The notes: generated from the sequence alone by a model not told the origin. A DNA stretch of 64,000 bases from Streptomyces sp. 35G-GA-8 (GCF_023534745.1 NZ_JAMHJQ010000002.1:627783-691782); one strand, 5' to 3'; shown: positions 36,739 through 45,411, counted from the first letter of the stretch. Translations and numbers: made by a program.

Positions 36739-38201
36739 CGTTCGTCTCCTGCTGAGGGGGCTCCCGCCGGGGGGACCCGCGGTCCCGCCGGGGGGACCCG
36801 CGGAGGGTGGTCCTTCGTGACCGCCCACTGAGTGACCGGCATGGCCTGCCGCCAGCCGGTGAACCCGCCCACCGGAACGGCGTGCGCGACCACCAGCCGT
36901 ACGAGTTCCCCGCCCAGGCGGCGGTACCACTCGGCCAGCAGCGCCTCGGACTCCAGCGTCACCGTGTTCGCGACCAGCCTGCCGCCCGCGGGCAGCGCGT
37001 CCCAGCAGCTCTCCAGCAGCCCCGGCACGGTCAGCCCGCCGCCGATGAACACCGCGTCCGGCACCGGCAGTCCGGCCAGCGCGCCCGGCGCCCGGCCGGT
37101 GACCACGCGCAGCCCGGGGACGCCGAGCGCCCGCGCGTTACGGCCGATACGTTCCGCCCGCGCGGGATCGCGCTCGACCGAGACGGCGCGGCAGGAGCGG
37201 TGCGTACGCATCCACTCCACGGCGATCGAACCCGACCCGCCGCCGATGTCCCACAGCAGCTCGCCGGGCGCGGGCGCCAGCGCGGCCAGTGTCGCGGCGC
37301 GCACATGGCGCTTGGTGAGCTGGCCGTCGTGTGCGTACGCGGTGTCGGGCAGGCCGGGTACGGCGCCGAGTCGCGGCGCGTCCGGAGCGCGCCGGCACTC
37401 GACCGCCACGACATTGAGCGGATCGCCCGCGGGCTCCGCCCACTCCTGGGCGAGGGCTTCGATGTGCCGCTCGTCCGCGCCGAGTTGTTCGAGTACGTGC
37501 ATCCGGCTCGGGCCGTAGCCGCGGTCGGTCAGCAGTGCCGCCACCTCGGCGGGCGTCGCCGCGCCCGCGCTGAGCACCAGGACCCGGCGGCCGTCGTGCA
37601 GGGCGGCGGCCAGCAGTTCGGTGGGGCGGCCGACGAGCGTGACCACCTCCGTGTCCTCCACCGGCCAGCCGAGCCGGGCGCACGCGTACGAGACGGACGA
37701 CGGATGCGGCAGCACGCGCAGGGCCCCGGCCCGCCGGGCGTCGGCGCCAAGGGTCTCGGCACCACGCGTCTCGGCGTCAGGGGTCTCGGCGTCAAGGGTC
37801 TCGGCGTCAAGGGTCTCGGACAGGACCTCGGACAAGGTCCGCCCGATCCCGTGGAACATCGGGTCCCCGCTGGCCAGGACGGCGACCCGGCGCCCGGCAT
37901 GGGCGGCGAGCAGCCCGGGAACGGCGGGGCGCAGCGGCGACGGCCACAGCACCCGCTCGCCCGCGCACTCACCGGGGAGCAGGGCCAGTTGCCGGGGGCC
38001 GCCGATGAGTACGTCCGCCTCGCGCAGCGCGGCCCGCGAGCCGTCCGGCAGTCCAGCCCAGCCGTCGGCGCCGATCCCGACGACAGTCACCGGAAGCACC
38101 GGCAGCGCGGGAGTCGACGCCTGCGGTACCGAGGGCCGGGGCCCGTCGGGTCCGGTGGGCCCGTCGGGTCCGGTGGGCGCGGAGGGCGGGGCGGGGCTCA
38201 C
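36735..38201 (-). CDS. cobL: Precorrin-6Y C5,15-methyltransferase (decarboxylating) CobL
   Basis: A 488-residue fusion of CbiE (N-terminal methylase, VTVVGIGADGWAGLPDGS near 38) and CbiT (Rossmann methylase, DIGGGSGSIAVEW at 318-330). It methylates C5 and C15 and removes the C12 acetate carboxyl. The GTG at 38201 follows AGAGG at eight bases; an upstream 92-codon open stretch is rejected. Residues 1-35 are a Pro/Gly linker. Residues 129-153 hold five copies of a Leu-Asp-Ala-Glu-Thr-like unit inside the CbiE half, encoded by 15-base DNA repeats. Confidence 0.93.
   Translation of the reverse strand: MSPAPPSAPTGPDGPTGPDGPRPSVPQASTPALPVLPVTVVGIGADGWAGLPDGSRAALREADVLIGGPRQLALLPGECAGERVLWPSPLRPAVPGLLAAHAGRRVAVLASGDPMFHGIGRTLSEVLSETLDAETLDAETPDAETRGAETLGADARRAGALRVLPHPSSVSYACARLGWPVEDTEVVTLVGRPTELLAAALHDGRRVLVLSAGAATPAEVAALLTDRGYGPSRMHVLEQLGADERHIEALAQEWAEPAGDPLNVVAVECRRAPDAPRLGAVPGLPDTAYAHDGQLTKRHVRAATLAALAPAPGELLWDIGGGSGSIAVEWMRTHRSCRAVSVERDPARAERIGRNARALGVPGLRVVTGRAPGALAGLPVPDAVFIGGGLTVPGLLESCWDALPAGGRLVANTVTLESEALLAEWYRRLGGELVRLVVAHAVPVGGFTGWRQAMPVTQWAVTKDHPPRVPPAGPRVPPAGAPSAGDER
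37743..37817. repeat. 15-base tandem repeats inside cobL
   Basis: About five imperfect 15-base units (core GTCTCGGCGTCAAGG on the plus strand) encode (D/G)AET-type residues 129-153 of CobL. They sit between two conserved parts of the CbiE domain, so probably form a loop of variable length. Confidence 0.8.
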
Positions 38202-38361
38202 TGCCGTACACCTCTGAACTGGGGGAAGACCGAGTCCGCACTCTACTGGCCGCCCTCCGGACGAGATGCGGGAGACCCTTACCTGTGGAACCTTGAGGTG
38301 ACCACCACGGCCGCCGGCCGACACCGGCCCCCGGCCCGTCTCCTCACCGAGGGAGCGCCCC

Positions 38362-38754
38362 ATGACGGCCAAGAGGGCACTTGCTACCGGATGGACGGTC
38401 TTCGCCGCGGTTCTCATGATCTTCGGCGGCGTGATGACGATCCTGGCGGGTATCTCCGCCATCGCCAATGACGACATCTTCCTGGCGACGCGGAACTACG
38501 TGTTCTCGTTCAGTCTCCTCGGCTGGGGATGGGTCCATCTCTTCATCGGCGCCATCATCTTCATCGCGGGCTGCGCGCTGTTGCGGGGCGCGGTGTGGGC
38601 GCGCGTGGTCGGTGTGATCCTGGCGGGTCTGGGCGCGATCTCGAACTTCCTCTGGATCCCGCGCTATCCGCTGTGGGCCCTCGTGCTCCTCGCCGTCGAC
38701 CTCTTCATCATCTGGGCGCTGTGCGCGGGCGACCGGCGCCGCTCCGAGAGATGA
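38362..38754 (+). CDS. Four-helix membrane protein, DUF7144-like
   Basis: A 130-residue protein with four hydrophobic helices (about 9-33, 46-68, 71-94 and 100-122), a short basic N-terminus and a charged tail. The WGWVHLFIGAIIFIAGCALL and AIISNFLWIPRYPLWA-like region suggest the actinobacterial DUF7144 family, found as single genes of unknown function. GAGGGAGC lies upstream of the ATG. It diverges from cobL; the intergenic 160 bases show no riboswitch. Confidence 0.78.
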   Translation: MTAKRALATGWTVFAAVLMIFGGVMTILAGISAIANDDIFLATRNYVFSFSLLGWGWVHLFIGAIIFIAGCALLRGAVWARVVGVILAGLGAISNFLWIPRYPLWALVLLAVDLFIIWALCAGDRRRSER

Positions 38755-38841
38755 GCCCGGAGACGGGCTGAGCCTACGACGGGCTGAGCCGGAGACGGGC
38801 TGAGCCCGAGACCGGCCGAGCCCGAGCCACGCCGGGCCCGA

Positions 38842-39504
38842 TCACGGGCCCGGCGGCGCGATGCCCGCCAGCAGCGCCCGTACGGTCTCCCGCGCGAAAT
38901 CCGCCTCGCTCCGCGGACGCAGAACACCCTCCGGGGGATCCGGAGCGAAGAACAGCCCCAGAAAGGCCCGGTGGAAGCAGGCGCCGACGAGAAGCAGCGC
39001 CGCCGCGTCCGGGTCGATGTCCGGGGAGACCCGGCCCAGCTCCTGTTCCGCGGCGAGATACGCGGCCACGGACCGGCTCACCTCGTGCGGCCCCGAGCCG
39101 TCGAGCCCGAGCCGCTTGCGGTGGGCGACGAGCAGGTCGGGGCTGGCGAAGAGGGACGCGGCCATCGGGAACGTACCCCGGTAGAAGAGCACCCCCACCC
39201 GGGCCACCTCCTCCAGATGACCGGCCACCTCCCCCTCGCCCACGCGTCCGGGCAGCCGCGCCAGCGCGTCCGTGAAGCGCGGCGCGCGCTCGTGCAGGAC
39301 GCCGACGAAGATCTCCTCCTTGTCGCGGAAGTGCTTGTAGAGCGCGGCTTCCGAGCAGCCCGCCGCCCTCGCGATCTCCTTGGTCGTCGTGCGCGTCAGC
39401 CCCACGGTCCCCATCAGCCGCGCGGCGGCGTCGAGGATGCGGGAGCGCGTCAGGGCACCGCCGGTCAGGGGCGGCGCGGCGGCTTCTCGATGCGTGCCGG
39501 TCAT
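38842..39504 (-). CDS. TetR family transcriptional regulator
   Basis: A 220-residue TetR regulator. The N-terminal HTH is TRSRILDAAARLMGTVGLTRTTTKEIARAAGCSEAALYKHF (about 19-59), followed by a variable ligand-binding region. It diverges from the NAD(P)-binding gene at 39597 across an intergenic stretch with two related 16-base palindromes, so it probably represses that gene and itself. The ligand is unknown. Confidence 0.9.
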   Translation of the reverse strand: MTGTHREAAAPPLTGGALTRSRILDAAARLMGTVGLTRTTTKEIARAAGCSEAALYKHFRDKEEIFVGVLHERAPRFTDALARLPGRVGEGEVAGHLEEVARVGVLFYRGTFPMAASLFASPDLLVAHRKRLGLDGSGPHEVSRSVAAYLAAEQELGRVSPDIDPDAAALLLVGACFHRAFLGLFFAPDPPEGVLRPRSEADFARETVRALLAGIAPPGP

Positions 39505-39532
39505 GTCGTACCCGTCATGCCCTCAGTCTACT

Positions 39533-39583
39533 TTGACAAGTGAGTGAACGCTCACCCACTATGGCTGGTAAGCGTTCACTCAC
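39533..39583 (+). promoter_or_regulatory. Promoter with two TetR-type operators
   Basis: TTGACA (39533) is a good -35 element, with CACTAT near 39557 a possible -10. GTGAGTGAACGCTCAC at 39540-39555 overlaps the promoter, and its inverse lies at 39568-39583 with 15 of 16 bases matching. Each copy has GTGAG/CTCAC symmetry. The spacing of the two copies is 28 bases. Confidence 0.6.
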
Positions 39584-39596
39584 CCCTGGAGGGGTC

Positions 39597-40232
39597 ATGA
39601 AAATCGCTGTGCTGGGAGCCACGGGAGGCGTCGGACGGCAGATCGTCCGCCACGCTCTCGCGGACGGACACAAGGTTTCGGCCGCGGTACGGGACCCGGC
39701 CAAGCTGACGACGGAACACGAGGGCCTGACGGTCGTACGCGCCGACGCCCTCGACGCGGCCTCCCTGACCGAGGTCGTCGACGGGGCCGACGCGGTGCTC
39801 TCCGGGATGGGCCAGGCCGGCCGGCACGACCCGCTCAGGCCCGCCTCCACCTCGGCCCGGGCGGCGACCGAGGCGATGGCCGCGACCGGCGTCCGGCGGA
39901 TCGTCGTGGTGAGCGCGGCGCCGCTGAACCGCTCGGGGGCCGGTCAGCCGTGGCTCGCGCGCCAGGTCCTGATGCCCGGGATGTGGCTGGCGCTCAAAGA
40001 GCTGTACACCGATCTCGAACTGATGGAGACGATCCTGCGCGAGAGCGGGCTCGACTGGACGTCGGTACGGCCGCCCCGGCTGACGGACGCCGATGGCAAG
40101 GGCACCTACCGCCACGCCGTGGAGGCGGGCCCGGCCGCCAACGCGATCGCCCGCGCGGACGTGGCCCGCGCCATGCTGGACTTCGTCACGGACCCGGCGA
40201 CATTCGGGCACGCGGTCGGCGTCAGCGACTGA
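39597..40232 (+). CDS. NAD(P)-binding Rossmann protein (NmrA/SDR-a5 like)
   Basis: A 211-residue atypical SDR. The NAD(P) motif is MKIAVLGATGGVGRQIV (GxxGxxG at about 8-14). VVSAAPLNRSG and LDWTSVRPPRLTD are typical of NAD(P)H-binding NmrA-like proteins, which act as reductases or redox sensors. The ATG at 39597 has GGAGGGG just upstream. It faces the TetR gene and is probably its target; induction by a reactive compound is plausible but not shown. Confidence 0.85.
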   Translation: MKIAVLGATGGVGRQIVRHALADGHKVSAAVRDPAKLTTEHEGLTVVRADALDAASLTEVVDGADAVLSGMGQAGRHDPLRPASTSARAATEAMAATGVRRIVVVSAAPLNRSGAGQPWLARQVLMPGMWLALKELYTDLELMETILRESGLDWTSVRPPRLTDADGKGTYRHAVEAGPAANAIARADVARAMLDFVTDPATFGHAVGVSD

Positions 40233-40242
40233 CGGCCGGCCG

Positions 40243-40317
40243 GAGACCGGCGGACCCGAGACCGGCGGACCCGAGACCGGCGGACCCGAGACCGGCGGAC
40301 CCGAGACCGGGACCGGC
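40243..40317. repeat. 15-base tandem repeat
   Basis: Four perfect copies and a partial fifth of GAGACCGGCGGACCC run just after the NmrA-like gene and up to the terminator hairpin. No open frame uses it. Confidence 0.85.
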
Positions 40318-40341
40318 CCGCGATCACGCGGCGCGGGCCGG
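40313..40341. terminator. Hairpin terminator between convergent genes
   Basis: A perfect 10-base stem (CCGGCCCGCG at 40313 and its complement ending at 40341) with a 9-base loop lies between the NmrA-like gene and cbtA, which face each other. Confidence 0.65.
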
Positions 40342-40362
40342 CCCCGGTTCCGTTCTCTCTCT

Positions 40363-41181
40363 TCAGCCGGCCGTACGCACCGGCACGGCCGCGCTGTCCG
40401 CCGCCGGCGCGGCGGCCTGCCCAGGCCGGAGCGCCCGCTCCGCCAGCGCCCCGAAGATCAGCCCGAAGGCCGTCCAGAGCAGCGCCTGTACGGCGATCGA
40501 CGCCAGCCGGAATTCCCAGAGCAGAGCGGCCGGGAACGTGGCCGGAATGGCGTCGGTGTTGGCGGGCAGGACCAGACACGCCACCACCACGGCGACGACG
40601 TAACCGCCACCGGCGGCGACCGCCGCGTTCCAGTTGCCCAGACGCGGCGCGAGCCGTCGCCCCGCGATGACCGCGACGACCGCGAGCAACACGCTCAACA
40701 CGATCATCAGGAAGAACAGCGTGGTGCGTTTCCCGATGGTGTCCGGGTCACCGACCGCGGGCGGGTTCGCCGGATACTTCAGGAACGGCACCAGATAGAC
40801 GGTGACGAACGCGGCCCCGGCGAGCAGGGCCGCGGTCGCCCTCGGACCGAACCGGCCGATCCTGCCCAGGCACCCGGCGAAGACCAGCGAGGCGATCCCG
40901 CCCAGGGCCACCCCGTACACGAGGACGCCGGTGGCCAGCCCGAAGGTCGACTGCACCGGCCGGCTGACCAGCTCTTCCTCCTCTTCTTGCGCTGCCGCGC
41001 CCTGCTGATGTTCTTCGCCGCCGTGCTGGTGCGCGGGCGCGGAGTGGGCCTCCTCCTGCGCGATGGAGTCCCGTACCGAGGGCTCACCCGCCACATAGGC
41101 CAGCACGAACGCGCAGAGTCCGGCGAGGACGCCCGCGATCATGCCGCGGACGAGGAGGGTTCTGACGGTGGAGGCATGCAT
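40363..41181 (-). CDS. cbtA: Cobalt transporter subunit CbtA
   Basis: A 272-residue membrane protein of the CbtA family with about six helices and a His/Glu-rich loop (HSAPAHQHGGEEHQQ, about 46-60), a likely metal-binding segment. CbtA is predicted to take up cobalt with the small subunit CbtB, encoded just upstream. The operon follows a cobalamin riboswitch, in line with control of cobalt import by B12. The FGLATGVLVYGVALGGIASLVFAG and PATFPAALLWEFRLASI stretches match the family. Confidence 0.9.
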   Translation of the reverse strand: MHASTVRTLLVRGMIAGVLAGLCAFVLAYVAGEPSVRDSIAQEEAHSAPAHQHGGEEHQQGAAAQEEEEELVSRPVQSTFGLATGVLVYGVALGGIASLVFAGCLGRIGRFGPRATAALLAGAAFVTVYLVPFLKYPANPPAVGDPDTIGKRTTLFFLMIVLSVLLAVVAVIAGRRLAPRLGNWNAAVAAGGGYVVAVVVACLVLPANTDAIPATFPAALLWEFRLASIAVQALLWTAFGLIFGALAERALRPGQAAAPAADSAAVPVRTAG

Positions 41182-41202
41182 GTGCGTGATCTCCGTCGGT
41201 CG

Positions 41203-41436
41203 TCAGTGGCAGGGGAAGCCGAGGAGATGACGGCCGTCGTGAACCCACTCGTGCACCTCGGCACCGGAGAACACCGACGTCGCGCCCTGCTCCGCGCCGA
41301 CGAAGTAGAGCAGCACCAGCATCAGGGTGCCGACGAACACGGCCCAGGGCAGTACCGCGCGGAGCGGAAGGGGGGTGATCGCGGCGCCGTCGGCACCGGT
41401 GGATGTAGCGGCCGGGGGCGCTATGGACTGCGCCAT
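41203..41436 (-). CDS. cbtB: Cobalt transporter subunit CbtB
   Basis: A 77-residue one-helix protein. After a Pro/Ala N-terminus comes the helix AVLPWAVFVGTLMLVLLYFVGAEQGA and the C-terminal metal-binding sequence HEWVHDGRHLLGFPCH with four histidines, the hallmark of CbtB. AAGGAGG lies seven bases before the ATG. It precedes cbtA by 21 bases and follows the cobalamin riboswitch. Confidence 0.93.
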   Translation of the reverse strand: MAQSIAPPAATSTGADGAAITPLPLRAVLPWAVFVGTLMLVLLYFVGAEQGATSVFSGAEVHEWVHDGRHLLGFPCH

Positions 41437-41489
41437 GGCACAACCTCCTTGGGGGAACTCGCGTCCCGTTCAGTGGAGCTCGAACGACG

Positions 41490-41625
41490 GCATCCGGGTC
41501 TGACTCACCGGGACCCCCGCCGCGCTGTACGCGACCGGCGCCCGGCTTACAGTGGCGCGACCGTGCCGGATTCCCACCGGACTTCCGTTCCGCCGTCGTG
41601 ATTTCGACGTGAAGGTACCGCGATC
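41490..41625 (-). promoter_or_regulatory. Cobalamin riboswitch upstream of cbtB-cbtA
   Basis: The minus strand reads GGAAGTCCGGTGGGAATCC, then GGCACGGTCGCGCCACTGTAA, then GGTGAGTCAGACCCGG, the standard B12 element. It ends about 55 bases before the cbtB start. Edges are approximate. Confidence 0.92.
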
Positions 41626-41786
41626 CGGGGGACCGGCCAAGGGGACCTCATTCCGGAACCGGGCCGGGACCCGGTCCGGGCCCCGGGCCGGAACCCGCAC
41701 GGAACCCGGCCGGGCCGCGCGGTGACGAGCCAGTACCGAGCCAGTACCGAGGCAGAACCAAGGCAGAACCAAGGAGCGAGGACCGT

Positions 41787-42509
41787 ATGACCATCCGGCT
41801 CATGCTCATCTCACCGGCGATGAACCCGGCCCTGCGCGAGGCCCGCTTCCCCCGCACCGATCAGCCGGCCGCGACCGACGGCGGACCCGCCGACACCGGA
41901 CCCGCCGACCGCGGACCCGCCGACCGCGGACCGGGCGGCGACGCGCTGGACGCCCTCGGGCTGCGGGGAGCCGAAGCCGTACGGGAGACCTTCCCCGCCA
42001 CCGCCACCACGTACGTCTCCCCCTCCCCCCGCTGCCGTCGCACCGCCGAGGCCCTCGGCCTGGACGCGCAGCCGCTGCCGGCCCTCGCACCCTGCGCCAT
42101 GGGCAGCTGGCAGGGCAGGACCCTCGACGAAGTGGCCGCCGCGGAACCGCACGCGTTGGCCTCCTGGCTGTCGGACCCGGCGTCCGCCCCGCACGGCGGC
42201 GAATCCCTGCTGGCGCTGCTCGCCCGCGCCGCCCACTGGCTCGACACACTGGCCGACGTCACCCCTGCCGACGTCACCCCTGGCGACGGCAACGCTGGCG
42301 ATAGCAACGCCGGGGGCCGCGTCATAGCCGTCGCCGAGCCGGACATCATCCGCGCCTGCGCGGTCCACGCCCTGGGCGCAACTCCCGCGGCCTTCTGGCG
42401 CATTGACGTACGCCCCCTCACCGCCACGGAACTCAGCGGGCGGGCCGGTCGCTGGAACCTGCTCAGCGGGCGCCCGCTCCACAGCGCCACGCCCTCGCCC
42501 ACCCCCTGA
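41787..42509 (+). CDS. Histidine-phosphatase-fold protein lacking catalytic histidines
   Basis: A 240-residue relative of phosphoglycerate mutase/CobC phosphatases. The fold markers remain (TTYVSPSPRCRRTAEALGL, APCAMGSWQGRTLDE), but the catalytic RHG is replaced by SPA in LISPAMNPALREARF, and the second histidine of the usual THxxxIRA is replaced in VAEPDIIRACAVHAL. Residues 32-50 are a Gly-Pro-Ala-Asp repeat. It diverges from the riboswitch-controlled cbtB-cbtA. CobC homologues remove alpha-ribazole phosphate in cobalamin synthesis; here a regulatory or binding role is more likely. Confidence 0.75.
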   Translation: MTIRLMLISPAMNPALREARFPRTDQPAATDGGPADTGPADRGPADRGPGGDALDALGLRGAEAVRETFPATATTYVSPSPRCRRTAEALGLDAQPLPALAPCAMGSWQGRTLDEVAAAEPHALASWLSDPASAPHGGESLLALLARAAHWLDTLADVTPADVTPGDGNAGDSNAGGRVIAVAEPDIIRACAVHALGATPAAFWRIDVRPLTATELSGRAGRWNLLSGRPLHSATPSPTP

Positions 42510-42626
42510 GGCCGCCCTCCGAGCGGGGCCCTGAGGCCGCCCCCTCAGGACCGTTCCGTACTCCCTGGCTCCCCGCGGACCCATGCCCGTTCGCCTTGTG
42601 AACACAGGCGGTGTAGATGTAGGTAC

Positions 42627-45362
42627 ATGGCCGGACATATGGGTCGATCCTGGGCTCGGGCCCTGTCTGCCCGCTCCGGCCGACGCCCACGGAGCCGGTG
42701 GCGTCGTCCGCCATGGCTGAACGTCCGCACGCTCGCCGGACAGGTCTTCATCCTGCAACTGGTGATCGTGCTGCTGCTCATCGGTTCCTCGCTGGTCTCG
42801 CTCCTCCTGGTGTCCCGGCGCGACACCGAACAAGAGGCACGCAACCGCTGCGTCTCCGTCGCCACCGCGTTCGCGAACTCGCCCGGAATCGTGCCCGCCC
42901 TGCGGGCACCCGACCCGTCCGCGATCCTCCAGCCGCGGGCCGAGGCGGTCCGCAAAGCCTCCGGCGTCGACTTCGTCGTCGTACTGAACACGAAGGGGAT
43001 CCGGCTCACCCACCCGAACCCCGCGCGCATCGGAGAGCACTTCATCGGCACCATCGGGCCGTCGCTGAAGGGCCGCACCATCACCGAGACCGTCCCAGGG
43101 ACCCTCGGTCCCTCCGTACGCGCGGTGACCCCCGTCAAGGACACGAGCGGAAAAGTGGTCGGCCTGGTCTCGGCCGGGATCACCATCAACAAGGTGAACA
43201 GTCTCGCCAACCGCGAGATCCCCATCGTCCTGGCCGCCGCCGCCGCCTCGCTCGCCCTCGCCACCGGCGGTACGGCGCTGGTCAGCAGTCGGCTGCGCCG
43301 TCAGACCCATGGGCTGGAGCCCGTCGAGATCGCCCGTATGTACGAACACCACGACGCGGTCCTGCACGTCGTACGCGAGGGCGTGCTCATCGTCGACGGC
43401 GACGGCCGGCTGGTGCTCGCCAACGACGAGGCACGCCGTCTCCTCAATCTGCCTCCGCGTCCGGAGGGCCGCTCCGTCACCGAACTCGGCCTGGACTCCC
43501 AGATGGCCGATCTGCTGGCCTCCGGACGCCGTGCCAGCGACGAGGTGCTGGCGACCGGAGAGCGGCTGATCGCGGTGAACAACCGCTCCACGGACCGGGA
43601 CGGAGGCCCGCCGGGCAGCGTGGCGACACTCCGCGACACCACCGAGCTGCGCGCACTCACGGGCCGGGCGGAAGTGGCGCAGAAACGCCTCAAGCTGCTG
43701 TACGACGCGGGCGTGGAGATCGGCACCACCCTCGATGTGACCCGGACCGCCGAGGAGCTGGCGCAGGTGGCGGTGCCGCGGTTCGCCGACTTCGTCACCG
43801 TGGATCTGGCGGAGGCCGTCCTGCGCGGTGAGGACCCGGCGTCGGTCACCGCCCACTCCGAGCTGCGCCGTACGGCCGTGGTCGGCATCCACGACGACCA
43901 CCCCTTCTACCCGCTGGGCGCGCGGTTCACGTTCCGCCCCACCACACCGCAGGCATGGAGCCTGCGGAGCGGGCGCGGGACCGTCGAGCCCGATCTCGCC
44001 CGGGCGGGCGGCTGGAAGTCCCAGGAACCCGAGCGGACGGCCCGGGTCATCGCGTACGGCGTCCACTCCCTCGTCACGGCCCCGCTGCGCGCGCGGGGCA
44101 TCCTGCTGGGGGTCGTCATCTTCTGGCGCTCGGAGCGGCCGGAGCCCTTCGAGGAGGAGGACGTGTCCCTCGCCGAGGAACTGGCCAATCACGCGGCGGT
44201 CTGCATCGACAACGCGCGTCGCTATACCCGCGAGCACGCCATGGCGGAGACGCTTCAGCGCAGTCTGCTCCCCCGGCGGCTGCCCGAGCAGACCGCGCTC
44301 GATGTCGCCTACCGATATCTGCCCGCGGAGGCGGGGGTGGGCGGCGACTGGTTCGATGTCATCCCGCTGCCCGGCGCCCGTGTGGCCCTGGTCGTGGGGG
44401 ATGTCGTCGGACACGGACTGCTCGCGGCAGCGACGATGGGCCGGCTGCGTACGGCGGTCCACAACTTCTCGACGCTCGATCTGCCGCCCGACGAGATCCT
44501 TTCCCATCTGGACGACCTGATCACCCGCATCGACCGCGACGAGGGCATCGCGGGCGGCGGCGCCGTCGTCACGGGCGCGACCTGTCTCTACGCGATCTAC
44601 GATCCGGTCAGCCGGCTCTGTTCCATGGCCCGCGCGGGCCATCCGCCGCCCGCGCTGGTCGGCACGGACGGCAGCGTGGAGTTCCTCGATCTGCCGGTCG
44701 GGACTCCGCTGGGGCTCGGCGGGCTGCCGTTCGAGACGGTGGAGCTGCGGCTGCCGGAGTCCAGCCAACTGGTGCTGTACACCGACGGGCTCATCGAGGA
44801 CCGCGACCGGGAGATCGACGACGGGCTGCTCCTGCTGCGCGCCGCGCTGTCCCACCCGGACCGGGACCCGGAGGAGACCTGCACTGCGGTGCTCGAAGCG
44901 CTGCTGCCCGACCGCCCGAGCGACGACATCGCGCTCCTCGTCGCCCGTACCCGCGTGCTCCAGCGCGACCGGATCGCGGAGTGGGAGGTGCCGTCCCATC
45001 CCTCCGAGGTGTCCCAGGTGCGCGCCGCCGTGGCCCGGCAACTGGCGGACTGGGGGCTGGACGAGCTGGCGGACTCCACCGAGCTGATCCTCAGCGAGCT
45101 GATCACCAACTCCATCCGCTACGCCCTCGGCCCCATCAAGGTGCGGCTCCTCCGCGACCGGGCCCTGATCTGCGAGGTCGCCGACTTCAGCAGCACCTCA
45201 CCGCATCTCCGTTACGCGGCGGCCACCGACGAGGGGGGCCGGGGCCTGTTCCTCGTCGCGCAGTTCACGGAGCGCTGGGGCACCCGGTACACCGCGGAGG
45301 GCAAGGTCATCTGGGCCGAGCAGGCGCTGCCGCCGAACGCCGCACCGCCTGCGGAGAGCTGA
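42627..45362 (+). CDS. Membrane sensor with SpoIIE phosphatase and HATPase domains
   Basis: A 911-residue sensor. In order: helix 38-62, an extracytoplasmic Cache (CitA/DcuS-like) domain 65-195 (SGVDFVVVLNTKGIRLTHPNP), helix 198-220, PAS 240-350, GAF about 360-545, SpoIIE-type PP2C phosphatase about 560-785 (GGDWFDVIPLPGARVALVVGDVVGHGL) and RsbW-like HATPase 790-905 (LILSELITNSIRYALG). Such proteins act on anti-sigma-factor antagonists, linking an outside ligand to sigma factor or development control. The start at 42627 has only a weak ribosome site. Confidence 0.9.
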   Translation: MAGHMGRSWARALSARSGRRPRSRWRRPPWLNVRTLAGQVFILQLVIVLLLIGSSLVSLLLVSRRDTEQEARNRCVSVATAFANSPGIVPALRAPDPSAILQPRAEAVRKASGVDFVVVLNTKGIRLTHPNPARIGEHFIGTIGPSLKGRTITETVPGTLGPSVRAVTPVKDTSGKVVGLVSAGITINKVNSLANREIPIVLAAAAASLALATGGTALVSSRLRRQTHGLEPVEIARMYEHHDAVLHVVREGVLIVDGDGRLVLANDEARRLLNLPPRPEGRSVTELGLDSQMADLLASGRRASDEVLATGERLIAVNNRSTDRDGGPPGSVATLRDTTELRALTGRAEVAQKRLKLLYDAGVEIGTTLDVTRTAEELAQVAVPRFADFVTVDLAEAVLRGEDPASVTAHSELRRTAVVGIHDDHPFYPLGARFTFRPTTPQAWSLRSGRGTVEPDLARAGGWKSQEPERTARVIAYGVHSLVTAPLRARGILLGVVIFWRSERPEPFEEEDVSLAEELANHAAVCIDNARRYTREHAMAETLQRSLLPRRLPEQTALDVAYRYLPAEAGVGGDWFDVIPLPGARVALVVGDVVGHGLLAAATMGRLRTAVHNFSTLDLPPDEILSHLDDLITRIDRDEGIAGGGAVVTGATCLYAIYDPVSRLCSMARAGHPPPALVGTDGSVEFLDLPVGTPLGLGGLPFETVELRLPESSQLVLYTDGLIEDRDREIDDGLLLLRAALSHPDRDPEETCTAVLEALLPDRPSDDIALLVARTRVLQRDRIAEWEVPSHPSEVSQVRAAVARQLADWGLDELADSTELILSELITNSIRYALGPIKVRLLRDRALICEVADFSSTSPHLRYAAATDEGGRGLFLVAQFTERWGTRYTAEGKVIWAEQALPPNAAPPAES

Positions 45363-45411
45363 CGCTCGACGAACGTGCTGAGGCCGCCCCACGAACGTGC
45401 CACGGGCCGCC

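Noticed and set aside
36807..38471. Plus-strand frame of 554 codons opposite cobL
   Set aside because: Antisense of a well-supported CbiE/CbiT fusion; Arg/Gly-rich shadow.
40093..41601. Plus-strand frame of 502 codons across the repeat and cbtA
   Set aside because: Composed of the 15-base repeat and antisense of cbtA-cbtB.
41811..45041. Minus-strand open frame of 1076 codons
   Set aside because: Antisense to the SpoIIE sensor gene, whose domains are clear; the antisense frame shows no motifs.
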